Positions 17,941 to 26,329 are shown, numbered from the stretch's first letter. The stretch is 37,471 nucleotides of DNA from an uncultured Clostridiaceae bacterium (GCA_958402495.1 CATXTS010000005.1:1-37471); one strand, 5' to 3'. Notes: generated by a model from the sequence alone, not told the origin. Translations and numbers: made by a program.

Positions 17941-17969
17941 ATTTTAATATACTTTTAATATTATGTCAA
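17941..17969 (-). promoter_or_regulatory. Promoter of the STAND-glycosylase unit
   Basis: On the minus strand there is a perfect TTGACA (17964-17969), a 17-nt spacer and TAAAAT (17941-17946), 27 bp upstream of the start codon. The ribosome site is AAAGGTG. Confidence 0.75.
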
Positions 17970-18339
17970 TGTCTCTATATTTAGTAACCATTCTATTTGT
18001 TTTATAACAATTAAATTGCTAAGATATACAATCCAACTATTAAATAGGACATGCATCATCTATAAAAAATAATACAAAAGTTAATTTTATTACAAGTGAC
18101 AATCCAGTTATATTATAATTCATATTTTGACTAGTAATTCTAATTATTCAGTAATTTTTTAGAAAACGATTGAAAAAGAGAGATAATCTCTTGTTTTTGG
18201 CTCATATAAAGAAAGAACTAAGTCATCTCTATATAATTTAATAATTCTTGTTATTCATGTCTAATGAATGTATGTTGTGTACCTATGGTTCTAACAAATT
18301 CCAAATAGTTTATTAGCATCATTGCAATAGATTTGTATC
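17970..18339. other. Intergenic region, one hairpin
   Basis: The only structure I see is AAGAGA/TCTCTT at 18176-18192 followed by TGTTTTTGG, which may end the downstream side of the EamA gene or be incidental. No ORF with a ribosome site is present. Confidence 0.4.
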
Positions 18340-19203
18340 TTATTCAGTTATAACTACTAATGCTATTCCAAATAATACTATTAGTGTACAAAAGAATTTG
18401 TATACTAAATTCTTTTCTTTAAATATTTTCCCACCCGCTAATACTGTTACTATTACTCCAGATTGTTTTAATAAAGATATTACAGATAATTTGCTTTCTG
18501 GAATTGAACAAGCAAAAAACAAAGCTCTATCTCCTACTACTAAACATATTGCCATAAGTATAATCCAATAATTTTTAGATATACTTTTTATACTAATCTT
18601 TTCTTTTTTCACTATTGAATATATTGTATATAAAACTATTATAAATAACATTGTCCAAAATTGTAATTGTCCACTTTTCATGTCCTGCATTAAAATTTTA
18701 TCTAGTAATCCTGAAAATGACGCGAATACACAAGATACAATCATTAACAAAATATATCTAAACTTTACATTTTTATCTTGCTTATCATAATTATCTTCAT
18801 CTTTTAAGTTTACTAGCATTAATCCTATTATCACTATTACCATTCCCATAATTTGATTGGTAACAATCATTTCATTTAAGAATACTATTCCTAGAATAGT
18901 CAGAAATACAATTCTACTCAAATTTAATATTCCATGTAAACTTATTGGTAATTTTTTTATACAATATGCACTTAATGTCCAGCTTGTAAACATACAAATT
19001 GCTTTTAATAGTGCAAAAAAAACATATTTTTTATTTACTTGTATTGCACTATTAAATTCGAAACATACTAAAAGAAATGAAAGTAAGCTATATGTCCATA
19101 AGACTTCTATTAATTTACTTTTTGTTAGTGCTTTCTTCTTTGCAATATTAAGAATTCCCATTAATATTCCATAAATAATTACTAAATAAATCCAGATTTC
19201 CAA
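18340..19203 (-). CDS. EamA/DMT-family transporter
   Basis: The 287-residue protein has about ten membrane helices arranged as two five-helix repeats. Repeat ends are recognisable: VVIIGLMLVNL (about 121-131) before a charged mid-loop (KDEDNYDKQDKNVKF), and VLFGIALVVITE at the C-terminus. ISLLKQSGVIVTVLAGGKIFKEKN is the typical EamA helix 8-9 region. It resembles permeases of the drug/metabolite transporter superfamily; the substrate is unknown. It stands alone. Confidence 0.8.
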   Translation of the reverse strand: MEIWIYLVIIYGILMGILNIAKKKALTKSKLIEVLWTYSLLSFLLVCFEFNSAIQVNKKYVFFALLKAICMFTSWTLSAYCIKKLPISLHGILNLSRIVFLTILGIVFLNEMIVTNQIMGMVIVIIGLMLVNLKDEDNYDKQDKNVKFRYILLMIVSCVFASFSGLLDKILMQDMKSGQLQFWTMLFIIVLYTIYSIVKKEKISIKSISKNYWIILMAICLVVGDRALFFACSIPESKLSVISLLKQSGVIVTVLAGGKIFKEKNLVYKFFCTLIVLFGIALVVITE

Positions 19204-19353
19204 AACATCTCTCCATTCTAAAACTACTTAATATTTGGCTTATTATATCATAAAATAATTGCTTACATTTTTTACAAAAAGAATGCCTATTTATCTTTTA
19301 TTCTTTGATATTTTCTGCTAATAATAATATTATTTGGGGACAAAGTCAATATC

Positions 19354-19403
19354 TATTTTATTAATTATAAGTTCTACATATTTTATTAATTATAAGTTCT
19401 ATG
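19354..19403. repeat. 25-bp tandem duplication
   Basis: Two adjacent 25-bp units begin TATTTTATTAATTATAAGTT at 19354 and 19379. They differ only in the last two bases. The origin is unknown; slippage is likely. Confidence 0.8.
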
Positions 19404-19451
19404 TGTAGATTTAGAAAATTTAGATGAATAATCGACTTTTACTAATTTCTA

Positions 19452-19548
19452 TGCTAATATATGGTTAGCTTAAGAAAATGTGTTCTTAATTCGGAAGAAG
19501 TCATCTGTATCCAGTATGTGTATCTGTAACTACACATACTATTTTTTT
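19452..19548 (+). ncRNA. Possible small RNA or relic transcript end with orphan terminator
   Basis: On the plus strand a CTTAAGAA/TTCTTAA hairpin (about 19469-19490) is followed by a perfect 10-bp hairpin (AGTATGTGTA 19513-19522 with TACACATACT 19531-19540) and ATTTTTTT. No plus-strand gene lies upstream for it to terminate. It may be a small RNA or the leftover end of a lost gene. Confidence 0.3.
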
Positions 19549-19607
19549 GCTCAAAAAACAAGATAGACTGTAACCTCTACCTTGTTTCGACTATGTATTG
19601 TATACAA

Positions 19608-19746
19608 TTAGGCTTTGCCCTTTTCTTGCAAATACCTAGTAAATAATTGTAATGTCTGTTCGTAAGTTCTTTTAGTCTTATCCGATAAATCTTTTGAACT
19701 ACAATAAGTCATAAAATCCTCCCATCTCATAATCGAACTTAGTCAT
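19608..19746 (-). pseudogene. Tyrosine recombinase/integrase remnant (core-binding domain only)
   Basis: An ATG at 19744-19746 with a good TAGGAGG ribosome site begins MTKFDYEM. After a one-base shift the frame reads EDFMTYCSSKDLSDKTKRTY and EQTLQLFTRYLQEKGKA, the N-terminal SAM-like domain of XerC/D-type integrases, then stops at 19608-19610. The catalytic domain is absent. It is the relic of a mobile element or lost recombinase beside spo0A. Confidence 0.7.
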
Positions 19747-19883
19747 AAAAAATACCTCCTATTTATTCTGTTTTACAGGCAATAAATAAAAGGTGTTTAT
19801 TGATTTATCTCTATTTAGTTTATCAGTATAAAAATATGATTTCATATATTTATGCAATCTATGTATCTCTTGCTATACCTATC

Positions 19884-20702
19884 TTACGCGCTCTTTAATT
19901 CTAGCCTTAATTTATCTGCTATCATAGCTATAAATTCACTATTTGTAGGTTTTCCTTTTGCAGCAGACACTGTATAACCAAAAATACTTTCAACAGTATC
20001 TGTTTGACCTCTTCCCCATGCCACTTCTATAGCATGTCGTATAGCTCTTTCTACTCTACTTGGGGTTGTATTATATTTTTCAGCTATTTCAGGATATAAT
20101 TGCTTTGTTATTTGGTTAATTACATCGATATCATTTACTACCATCATAATTGCTTCTCTTAAATACTGGTATCCTTTTATATGGGCAGGCACACCAACTT
20201 CATGAATAACATTAGTTACTAATGCTTCCAAATTGCCTTCATCTTTTTTATTTTCTGGTGCAATTTCAATATATTGAGATTTTATTTCTCTACTAACATA
20301 ACTTCCCTTTACGGAACCAGGCTGGTAAAACTTGAAATCTCTCATTCTCTTAATTAATAAATGAATATCGAAAGGTTTTACAACATAATATTCAGCACCT
20401 AAACTAATTGCCTTTTGTGTAATTTTGTCTTGTCCTACTGCGGAAAGCATAATACATAATGGTACTTTTTCTAATTGTGCAGATTGCAACATTTCTAGTA
20501 CACCTAAACCATCTAAATGTGGCATAATAACGTCCAATAAAACCACATCTGGTCTTAGGTCTACAATCATTTTATAGGCCTCGTTTCCATCTTTTGCAAT
20601 CCCTATAACCTCCATATCTTCTTCTTTTTCCAAATAACCATTTAGAGTCATTACGAACTCACTGTTATCGTCTGCAATTAACACCCTGATTTTTTCTTTC
20701 AA
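19884..20702 (-). CDS. spo0A: Sporulation master regulator Spo0A
   Basis: The 272-residue protein has a receiver domain with the acidic pair D11-D12, phosphoacceptor D57 (VVLLDVIMPHLDG) and the VVKPF lysine. Its Spo0A-specific DNA-binding domain (HEVGVPAHIKGYQYLREAIM, ATTPSRVERAIRHAIEVAWGRG-like, FGYTVSAAKGKPTNSEFIAM) is characteristic. It starts with TTG at 20700-20702 behind AGGGGGGAATC. This is the strongest sign that the organism forms spores. spoIVB, its usual neighbour in bacilli and clostridia, is not next to it. Confidence 0.97.
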   Translation of the reverse strand: MKEKIRVLIADDNSEFVMTLNGYLEKEEDMEVIGIAKDGNEAYKMIVDLRPDVVLLDVIMPHLDGLGVLEMLQSAQLEKVPLCIMLSAVGQDKITQKAISLGAEYYVVKPFDIHLLIKRMRDFKFYQPGSVKGSYVSREIKSQYIEIAPENKKDEGNLEALVTNVIHEVGVPAHIKGYQYLREAIMMVVNDIDVINQITKQLYPEIAEKYNTTPSRVERAIRHAIEVAWGRGQTDTVESIFGYTVSAAKGKPTNSEFIAMIADKLRLELKSA

Positions 20703-20817
20703 CTTTGATTCCCCCTATAAAAATATTTGTAAATTATTTACAAACCGCATTATATTATTAAATATCCTATTTTGCAATACCTTTCTGGAAATTTTTTCAA
20801 GTTATGTCGTTTTTAGC

Positions 20818-21450
20818 TTATTTATCAATGTTTTTTCTTATATTTTTTTGTTTTAAAACCATATAATCTAAGATTTTAAAATCGAATTGACTACTATTTT
20901 TTAAAATCTGTGTTTTTTCTTTCTCATTTACTTCTATTTGTATACTAATTTTATCGTCATATGTACTATTTATGCAATTAATTCCATTTTTATTACAATA
21001 ATAGTTAAAATTTTTATAATCTTCATAGGCTAATATCAATTGGATAATATATCCTGGTTCTTCTTTTACAAATTCTGCACTTTCTAAAGCCTGTTTTGTA
21101 GCATCTGAATAAGCTTTTACTAGACCACCAGTACCTAACAAAATACCACCAAAATATCTAGTAACTATTACCAAAACATTCATTAGCCCTTTCTTCTCTA
21201 AAATATGTAATATAGGTGCACCTGCCGTACCACTTGGTTCTCCATCATCTGAACTTCTTTGAACAGCTACCTTTTTATCGTTAACTATATAGGCATAACA
21301 ATGATGTCTTGCATCATAAAATCTCTTTTTTGTCTCTTCTATTATTCTCTCTGCTTCTTCCACACTTTGTACATAATATATCTCTGCTATAAACTTGGAC
21401 TTTTTCTCTATAATCTGTGCAGAAACACTTTGCTTTATCGTTTGATACAC
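20818..21450 (-). CDS. YigZ/IMPACT family protein
   Basis: The 210-residue protein has the family signature SSDDGEPSGTAGAPIL (about residues 63-78), preceded by RHHCYAYIV and followed by VTRYFGGILLGTGGLVKAY, with a C-terminal DUF1949-like ferredoxin fold. YigZ relatives are thought to act in translation control or stress; the biochemical role is not settled. It is a single gene ahead of spo0A in the same orientation. Confidence 0.9.
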   Translation of the reverse strand: MYQTIKQSVSAQIIEKKSKFIAEIYYVQSVEEAERIIEETKKRFYDARHHCYAYIVNDKKVAVQRSSDDGEPSGTAGAPILHILEKKGLMNVLVIVTRYFGGILLGTGGLVKAYSDATKQALESAEFVKEEPGYIIQLILAYEDYKNFNYYCNKNGINCINSTYDDKISIQIEVNEKEKTQILKNSSQFDFKILDYMVLKQKNIRKNIDK

Positions 21451-21569
21451 AACTATCTCCTTATATTTTTTATTTCTTATATCTTACTAAATTTTAAAGA
21501 ATAACGCAAGTTTCTATAAATTCCCTTTTACTTTTTTGAAAAAAATGAATAGAAAAATGATTAAACCAG

Positions 21570-21598
21570 TTGACAACCTTCTTAAAATAAGTTAAAAT
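21570..21598 (+). promoter_or_regulatory. Promoter of the tRNA-His/tRNA-Gln operon
   Basis: A perfect TTGACA (21570-21575), a 17-nt spacer and TAAAAT (21593-21598) lie 20 bp before tRNA-His. Confidence 0.8.
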
Positions 21599-21618
21599 AG
21601 TAAATGCATTGTGATGAT

Positions 21619-21696
21619 GGTGGATGTAGCGTAGTTGGTTAACGCGTCAGTTTGTGGCACTGAAGACCGTGGGTTCGAGTCCCATCTTCCACCCCA
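21619..21696 (+). tRNA. tRNA-His (GTG anticodon)
   Basis: The cloverleaf is complete. The anticodon stem TCAGT/ACTGA carries loop TTGTGGC with anticodon GTG, the D stem is GCGT/ACGC and the T arm is GTGGG-TTCGAGT-CCCAT. There is an extra G at position -1 opposite C73, the identity mark of tRNA-His. CCA is encoded. The acceptor has one T-T mismatch. Confidence 0.97.
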
Positions 21697-21709
21697 TATA
21701 TATACATAT

Positions 21710-21784
21710 TGGGCTGTAGCCAAGCGGTAAGGCACATGACTTTGACTCATGCATGCGCTAGTTCGAATCTAGCCAGCCCAGCCA
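21710..21784 (+). tRNA. tRNA-Gln (TTG anticodon)
   Basis: Acceptor TGGGCTG pairs with CAGCCCA, the anticodon stem is CATGA/TCATG with loop CTTTGAC (anticodon TTG), and the T arm is CTAG-TTCGAAT-CTAG. CCA is encoded. It is cotranscribed with tRNA-His, 13 bp apart. Confidence 0.95.
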
Positions 21785-21785
21785 A

Positions 21786-21820
21786 AAAGAGTAGTTTTGA
21801 AACTACTCTTTATTTTTTTA
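21786..21820 (+). terminator. Terminator of the tRNA operon
   Basis: AAAGAGTAGTTT pairs with AAACTACTCTTT around a 2-nt gap, then ATTTTTTTATT. Confidence 0.9.
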
Positions 21821-22147
21821 TTATTTTTCATTAAGTTATATTATTTAGTCATTTCAATGATTTCAAGCTTTTTAAAAAATTATTACTTTTTATTATTTTC
21901 TTTAATAATTGCATGAAAAAATATTTTAGATGCATCGATAAAATGAATTACCTGCTTTATTTCGTCCTTCGCGATAAACATTGAGTATTAGTCTTTTATT
22001 TAGCTTTACTACATTTTTTCAGCCTAATTACATTTTCTAAACTTCTTCTGCAATCATTTTTTTATAAATTTCTCCGTTTTTTATTAAATTTGGAGATTCG
22101 CTTTTTAATATATTATTCTGCATCTATCTTATTTCAACATTTTTTAT

Positions 22148-22330
22148 TATGAACAATTCTTTTATTCTTTTTCCCAATACTTTTGCTACCATTAACATTT
22201 TAATAAATCATATCTTCTCTGTTACTTTATTTTGTTCTATTTCTGACAATCTATGTCTTTCTATACCTGTTTCTTCTAGTCTGTTAAGAGATATTTGTAA
22301 ATTTTATCTTAATTTTTTGATAACGATTTC
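22148..22330 (-). pseudogene. Decayed XRE-family regulator
   Basis: On the minus strand the text reads ISLNRLEETGIERHRLSEIE, QNKVTEKI, a TGA, then MLMVAKVLGKRIKELF. This matches an XRE helix-turn-helix (SLxxLEExTGI...LSxIEQNKVTPxxxTLxKIAKxLG..ELF) with stop codons before and inside it. No ribosome site remains. The rest of 21821-22493 is AT-rich and shows no other gene. Confidence 0.5.
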
Positions 22331-22493
22331 TTTTATCTTTTTAATCACCTTAAAGCTAATTTACTTTATAATGATTATTTTATTCCAAAAAAGAAACTAA
22401 TTCGTTTCTGAATAATTTCCCTTTAAAAACTTTAGTTTTTTTACTATATGAAATTTCTATTTCTTCTTAATTCTCTACTCTTAGGGAACAGAG

Positions 22494-23710
22494 TTACAAA
22501 TATAAAGCCATGCGAAAACCGTAGATTGTCAACGCGATGATCTGGCGTAATTCCATAACGACTAGATGCTGGATAGTGAAACGCAGAATTGTAGTAACAG
22601 CTTCCGGCGGCAAACACGATTGCTCGCATTGTACGTTTCCATTGTCCACTCACATAGATTTCCTCCTAAGTCGTAAATATTTTTTACAGCATGATATCCT
22701 GTAGTAGTTACTTTACTTTTTGAAGTCCAATCTTCTGTACTATTAACTACAAAACTGGCTAGGTTTCCTTCTGCTCTTTCATAATTCAAATCTATAAAAT
22801 TCATCACCGCATCCCATTGCACACTATAACATAAGGTACTAGTTACTCCACAGGTATTACTTTTTGTATACATACTTCTTGCAACCTTTACTGCTCCATC
22901 TGCATTATCATTTCCTGGTAGTCCATCTGTCGCTTCTACTGCAGTTGTTCCTCCCCAGGCAATATAATTCCATACACCTACTCCTTTTTGAGATAGTGGT
23001 TTGACACTTCCATTTGTTACTGTTTTGATTGCTAATGAAGCATTATCCGTTGTTCCACTTATTCCTGCTTCAAATCTAGCTATATAAAATCCTTTGTTAT
23101 CTGCTACACTTTTATACATAGCTATACTTTCTTTAGTCCCTGTTGTACTATTTTTAGCAAGTGGTGTTCCTACTTCTTTAGTCGCACCTGCTTCTCTTGC
23201 CGGATTAGATGCTTGGCTTAGCATTGTGTCTAATCTTCCATTATTATAGCCCTCTATTAAATGAAACTTACTAAAATCTGGTACTGGTATCCATACAAAT
23301 TGATTTCCTTTTTTGCTATTTGCCATATCATCATTTTCTACATCAGAGATAACTAATCCATTATTTATCGTATCTGAATCTGTTACTACTGCAAATCCTA
23401 CTGGTATAATGGCTGTTCCTGTACTATCTGTGTAAATTGCATTTTCTCCTTCTACTTTTTTTCCTGGTGTTGCACTCTTTTTATTATTTTCTCCTGTTGC
23501 TTTCTTTATTTCTTCTTCTAATGCATTTAACTTTTCATCACTTTCTACTTGTGCGTTTAAAGTATCTGACTTGCCTCTTTGGGCTTGTTTAATTAACCCA
23601 TCTGGTTCTATTACCATACCAATTGTTACACCTGCTAAAATAATTAAAATAATTATGGTAATTACTAAAGCAATTAAGGTAACACCCTTTTGTTTTCTTT
23701 TTCTCTTCAT
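22494..23710 (-). CDS. Pilin-like protein with formylglycine-enzyme/lectin-like domain, needs two +1 shifts at CGG
   Basis: A GAAAAAAAGGAGA site precedes ATG 23708-23710. Residues 1-32 are a prepilin-type leader (KQKGVTLIALVITIIILIIL), then a coiled segment, then a domain of the FGE-sulfatase/C-type-lectin kind (FVWIPVPDFSKFHLIEGYNN, FYIARFEAG, GNLCEWTMETYN). Zero-frame translation leaves the family sequence at codon 369 (CGG) and stops at 22562. If CGGA there and CGGT at codon 397 are each read as one Gly, the protein continues YYNSAFHYPASSRYGITPDH, RVDNLGFRMALYL and ends at TAA 22494-22496, 404 residues, the normal end of the family (GFR...). Classical reading would call it a pseudogene. 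Confidence 0.65.
22519..22521 (-). other. CGG codon, putative +1 shift site 2 in the pilin-like gene
   Basis: The context is CTA CGG TTT in the incoming frame. Skipping the C gives CTA GGT TTT CGC (Leu-Gly-Phe-Arg), the conserved GFR ending. It lies exactly 27 codons after the first CGGA quadruplet. Confidence 0.6.
22604..22606 (-). other. CGG codon, putative +1 shift site 1 in the pilin-like gene
   Basis: Codon 369 has the context TGC CGC CGG AAG. Skipping the C gives CGC GGA AGC TGT TAC TAC (R-G-S-C-Y-Y), matching the RGGxYYNS pattern of related proteins. Confidence 0.6.
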
Positions 23711-23991
23711 ATTGTTTCTCCTTTTTTTCTTATGTTCTCTATTTTCTCAATCTTTATATTTGTATTTGATATTACTAATTGGTTAATATCAATATTATTT
23801 CTTTTTATATTTTCTCTTTTATATTTCTCCTTTTCAACTAATATTATGTAGTCCTGTAATCACATTTAGGAATCAGTTATTTTCTAACTAACTTCTTATT
23901 TTGGTTGTCGAAGTATGTCGTTTACATATAATTTTTTGCAATAAGTAAAAATTCTATATCAAGGTTTAAAATTTTAAAGGAGGCAATTTTT

Positions 23992-24219
23992 ATGAAGGTC
24001 ATTAAAGAAGGTAAAAAGATTGAAAGCACTATGCGGGTAACTTGTAAGACATGTAATGCTAAATTGGACATTACGGCGAGAGATTTAAAAAGGAAACCGA
24101 GTGACGGACCTTTCGATTCCACCACTTATTCATACAAATGTCCTTGCTGCAAACACAGAAATTCCCTTGCTTACAACGACCTATCAGAAGAAATTCGTTT
24201 TCACATGGCTGATTATTAA
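23992..24219 (+). CDS. Small zinc-ribbon protein (75 residues)
   Basis: The ATG at 23992 follows AAAGGAGGCAATTTTT. The protein carries two Cys pairs, CKTC (about 26-29) and CPCC (about 59-62), in the arrangement of a zinc ribbon, and ends with DLSEEIRFHMADY. The function is unknown. Codon 15 is CGG (ATG CGG GTA), read here as ordinary Arg before VTCKTC; it is the only in-frame CGG I found outside feoB and the pilin-like gene. Its base use (ACG, GCG, CCG codons) is richer in G+C than its neighbours, so recent acquisition is possible. Confidence 0.75.
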   Translation: MKVIKEGKKIESTMRVTCKTCNAKLDITARDLKRKPSDGPFDSTTYSYKCPCCKHRNSLAYNDLSEEIRFHMADY

Positions 24220-24226
24220 TGCCTAA

Positions 24227-24270
24227 AAATTGACTACCCTCTGATTTTTTATCGAGGGTGGTCAATTCAT
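24227..24270 (+). terminator. Terminator of the zinc-ribbon gene
   Basis: TTGACTACCCTC pairs with GAGGGTGGTCAA (one G-T) around a T-rich loop, followed by TTCATTTAT. Confidence 0.8.
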
Positions 24271-24375
24271 TTATCTAATGCATTAACCTTTTATGTAGGA
24301 GTCAGAATAGACATATGACTCTACCTTCTAAACTTTTTCTTTTTAACCTATTTTATGTATTTCATAGTGCAATAT

Positions 24376-24404
24376 AAAAAGCTAGTTAATGTCTAACTGG
24401 CTCC
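24376..24404 (-). terminator. Terminator of the XRE operon
   Basis: On the minus strand AGCCAGTTA pairs with TAACTAGCT, followed by TTTTTATATT, shortly after the stop at 24439. Confidence 0.8.
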
Positions 24405-24438
24405 CAAAAATTCAAATAGTCTATTAGCAAATTTCACT

Positions 24439-24831
24439 TCATAAAATTTCTAAATATAATAACTTTATCTGCTCAATAAATACCTTTACCTCACTTGTTT
24501 TTTCTTGATATGTATTTAATCTTTGTATATACTTTTGATAACTCTTCTTGTCTATTTCTTTACTCGTATACAAATCTTCAAAATAAGTATAAGCCAAATA
24601 ATAGGCTTCCATTTTTGTATTTACATCCTCAAACTCTATCTCTATACTTTCCTCATATATTTCTAACATTTCGTCAAAATCATGTTCTTCATGATATTCA
24701 TCTATTATTTTTACAATCTTCAATCCATCTTTCTTTAATTTAAGTAATCTAATCACTAGTATCTTAGCTGAAACACACGCTTCTCTTAGGACTTTGTCTT
24801 CTTCATATACTACCATAAAAAAATCTCTCAT
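24439..24831 (-). CDS. Unknown acidic helical protein paired with an XRE regulator
   Basis: The 130-residue protein is almost entirely helical and acidic (IIDEYHEEHDFDEMLEIYEE, YYLAYTYFEDLYTSKEIDKK). I do not recognise the family. It starts 6 bp after the stop of the XRE gene, with AGGAG only 3 nt from the ATG, so translation may be coupled. The pair could be a regulator with its partner or a toxin-antitoxin-like unit, but nothing in the sequence proves a toxin. Confidence 0.55.
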   Translation of the reverse strand: MRDFFMVVYEEDKVLREACVSAKILVIRLLKLKKDGLKIVKIIDEYHEEHDFDEMLEIYEESIEIEFEDVNTKMEAYYLAYTYFEDLYTSKEIDKKSYQKYIQRLNTYQEKTSEVKVFIEQIKLLYLEIL

Positions 24832-24837
24832 CTTCTC

Positions 24838-25044
24838 CTACCACTCTATTTTATATAATTCTTGCTCTTTTACATTCAAAGCTTTAGCTATACGGACTAA
24901 AGTAGGTATTGTCGGCTGTTTTTCATTTCTTTCTAAATAACTTAAGAAAGCTTTTGAAATACCACTTTTTTTAGATAATTCTTCTAAACTCATCTGTCTA
25001 TTTTCTCTTACCTGTCTAATTAATAATTCCACTCTCAATTCCAA
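24838..25044 (-). CDS. XRE-family transcriptional regulator (68 residues)
   Basis: The protein is a bare HTH_3 domain: IRQVRENRQMSLEELSKKSG, then ISKAFLSYLERNEKQPTIPT and LVRIAKALNVKEQELYKI. This is a complete five-helix Cro/CI fold without an effector domain. The start ATG at 25042-25044 is weakly preceded by GATGG. It is the first gene of a two-gene unit. Confidence 0.85.
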   Translation of the reverse strand: MELRVELLIRQVRENRQMSLEELSKKSGISKAFLSYLERNEKQPTIPTLVRIAKALNVKEQELYKIEW

Positions 25045-25304
25045 TCACCATCTTTAGTATTACCAAGTTTATAACATTTATTCTGTTCACTATGGTGAAT
25101 TGTCTAAAATTTGTTTAAATATTTTTTTATTAAAAATACAACTATTAAAACCTGTCATTCTTTTGATTTTTTTATTTTATGTTTGCTCCTAGTTAATTTT
25201 TAGTTTATGCTTTAACCTTCTTTTTAATTGTCCGTTATAGCGGATAATTATATTTTTTCTAATCTTCTATTTCCTATTTCTAAATAGTTTTGCATCATTT
25301 CTCC

Positions 25305-25333
25305 TTGCCATATTTCTTCTTTTTTAGTATAAT
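25305..25333 (+). promoter_or_regulatory. Promoter of the radical SAM gene, giving a nearly leaderless mRNA
   Basis: TTGCCA (25305-25310), a 17-nt spacer and TATAAT (25328-25333) end only 7 bp before the ATG pair at 25341-25346. No Shine-Dalgarno sequence is present. Confidence 0.55.
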
Positions 25334-25340
25334 AACCTCT

Positions 25341-26261
25341 ATGATGGAAAATATAGAAAGATATAAACACTTAAATACTTATTTAAAAAATAAATTTGGA
25401 GAACGCACCTTAAAAATCTGTATAGATGGGGGCTTCACCTGTCCCAATAGAGACGGCACTCTAGGATATGGCGGTTGTATTTATTGTAGTGAAAAGGGTT
25501 CTGGTGAATTAATCGATGCTAGCAGAAATATCTCTGAACAGGTAAAACATTACTTTACCACTTATCGCGCTCAAAGGGCCAATAAATTTATTGCTTATTT
25601 TCAAAATTATACGAATACTTATGATACTGTTTCTAATTTGAAAAGCAAATATGATGCAGCTTTAATTGACAAACGTATTGTTGGGCTAGAAATTGGAACT
25701 AGACCTGATTGTATTACTGAAGAAATTGCTAAACTGTTAAAATCCTATACACCTTCCTACTATGTATGTGTAGAATTAGGACTGCAAACAGCGAGTGACC
25801 AAATTGGTAAACTGATTCATCGTGGTTACACAACCAATCAATTTATACAAGCTGTTCATCTATTGCATCAATACGGTATTGATGTTGTCGCTCATCTGAT
25901 GGTAGGTCTTCCTAATGAAACACCTCAAGATATTGAAGATACTGTGAATCTCCTAAATAGTCTTCCTATTCAAGGTATTAAAATTCATTCTACCTATGTT
26001 GTAGAAAACACCGTATTAGCAGATATGTATCGAAAAGGAGAATATACAGCCTTAGATTTAGATGACTATATTGAGACTTTGATAGATATCTTAACACATT
26101 TAAGACCAGATATTATTATTCATAGAATCTCCGGAGATGCTCCAAAAGATTTATTAGTAGCTCCTTATTGGAATGCTCATAAAATGTGGATTTTACATGG
26201 ATTTGAAAAAAGATTTGAAGGACGTAATTTATGGCAAGGGAAATTTTATAAAGCAAAATAA
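25341..26261 (+). CDS. Radical SAM protein, YhcC/TIGR01212 family
   Basis: From MMENIERYKHLNTYLKNKFG (306 residues; 305 if the second ATG is used) the protein has the family cluster motif C-x10-C-x2-C (CPNRDGTLGYGGCIYC), then YFQNYTNTYD, GLEIGTRPDC, VELGLQT, HLMVGLPNET and the C-terminal RISGDAPKDLLVAPYWNAHK. The function of this family is not established; an RNA modification role has been suggested. A longer frame from 25290 runs through the promoter, and the -10 box at 25328-25333 rules it out. Confidence 0.9.
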   Translation: MMENIERYKHLNTYLKNKFGERTLKICIDGGFTCPNRDGTLGYGGCIYCSEKGSGELIDASRNISEQVKHYFTTYRAQRANKFIAYFQNYTNTYDTVSNLKSKYDAALIDKRIVGLEIGTRPDCITEEIAKLLKSYTPSYYVCVELGLQTASDQIGKLIHRGYTTNQFIQAVHLLHQYGIDVVAHLMVGLPNETPQDIEDTVNLLNSLPIQGIKIHSTYVVENTVLADMYRKGEYTALDLDDYIETLIDILTHLRPDIIIHRISGDAPKDLLVAPYWNAHKMWILHGFEKRFEGRNLWQGKFYKAK

Positions 26262-26290
26262 AAGACTTACATTTTGTAAATCTTTTATTT
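26256..26290. terminator. Bidirectional terminator between radical SAM and dUTPase genes
   Basis: AATAAAAGA-TTAC pairs with GTAA-TCTTTTATT, with T-tracts on both strands. Confidence 0.8.
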
Positions 26291-26329
26291 TTTGTATATT
26301 TCTACTTTCTTTATATATTCAAAATTTCT

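Noticed and set aside
22444..22653. A separate 69-residue gene overlapping the end of the pilin-like gene
   Set aside because: It is the continuation of the pilin-like protein in the +1 frame (YYNSAFHYPASSRYG) and has no ribosome site of its own.
24439..25044. Firm toxin-antitoxin call
   Set aside because: Gene order and size would fit, but the 130-residue protein shows no known toxin motif.
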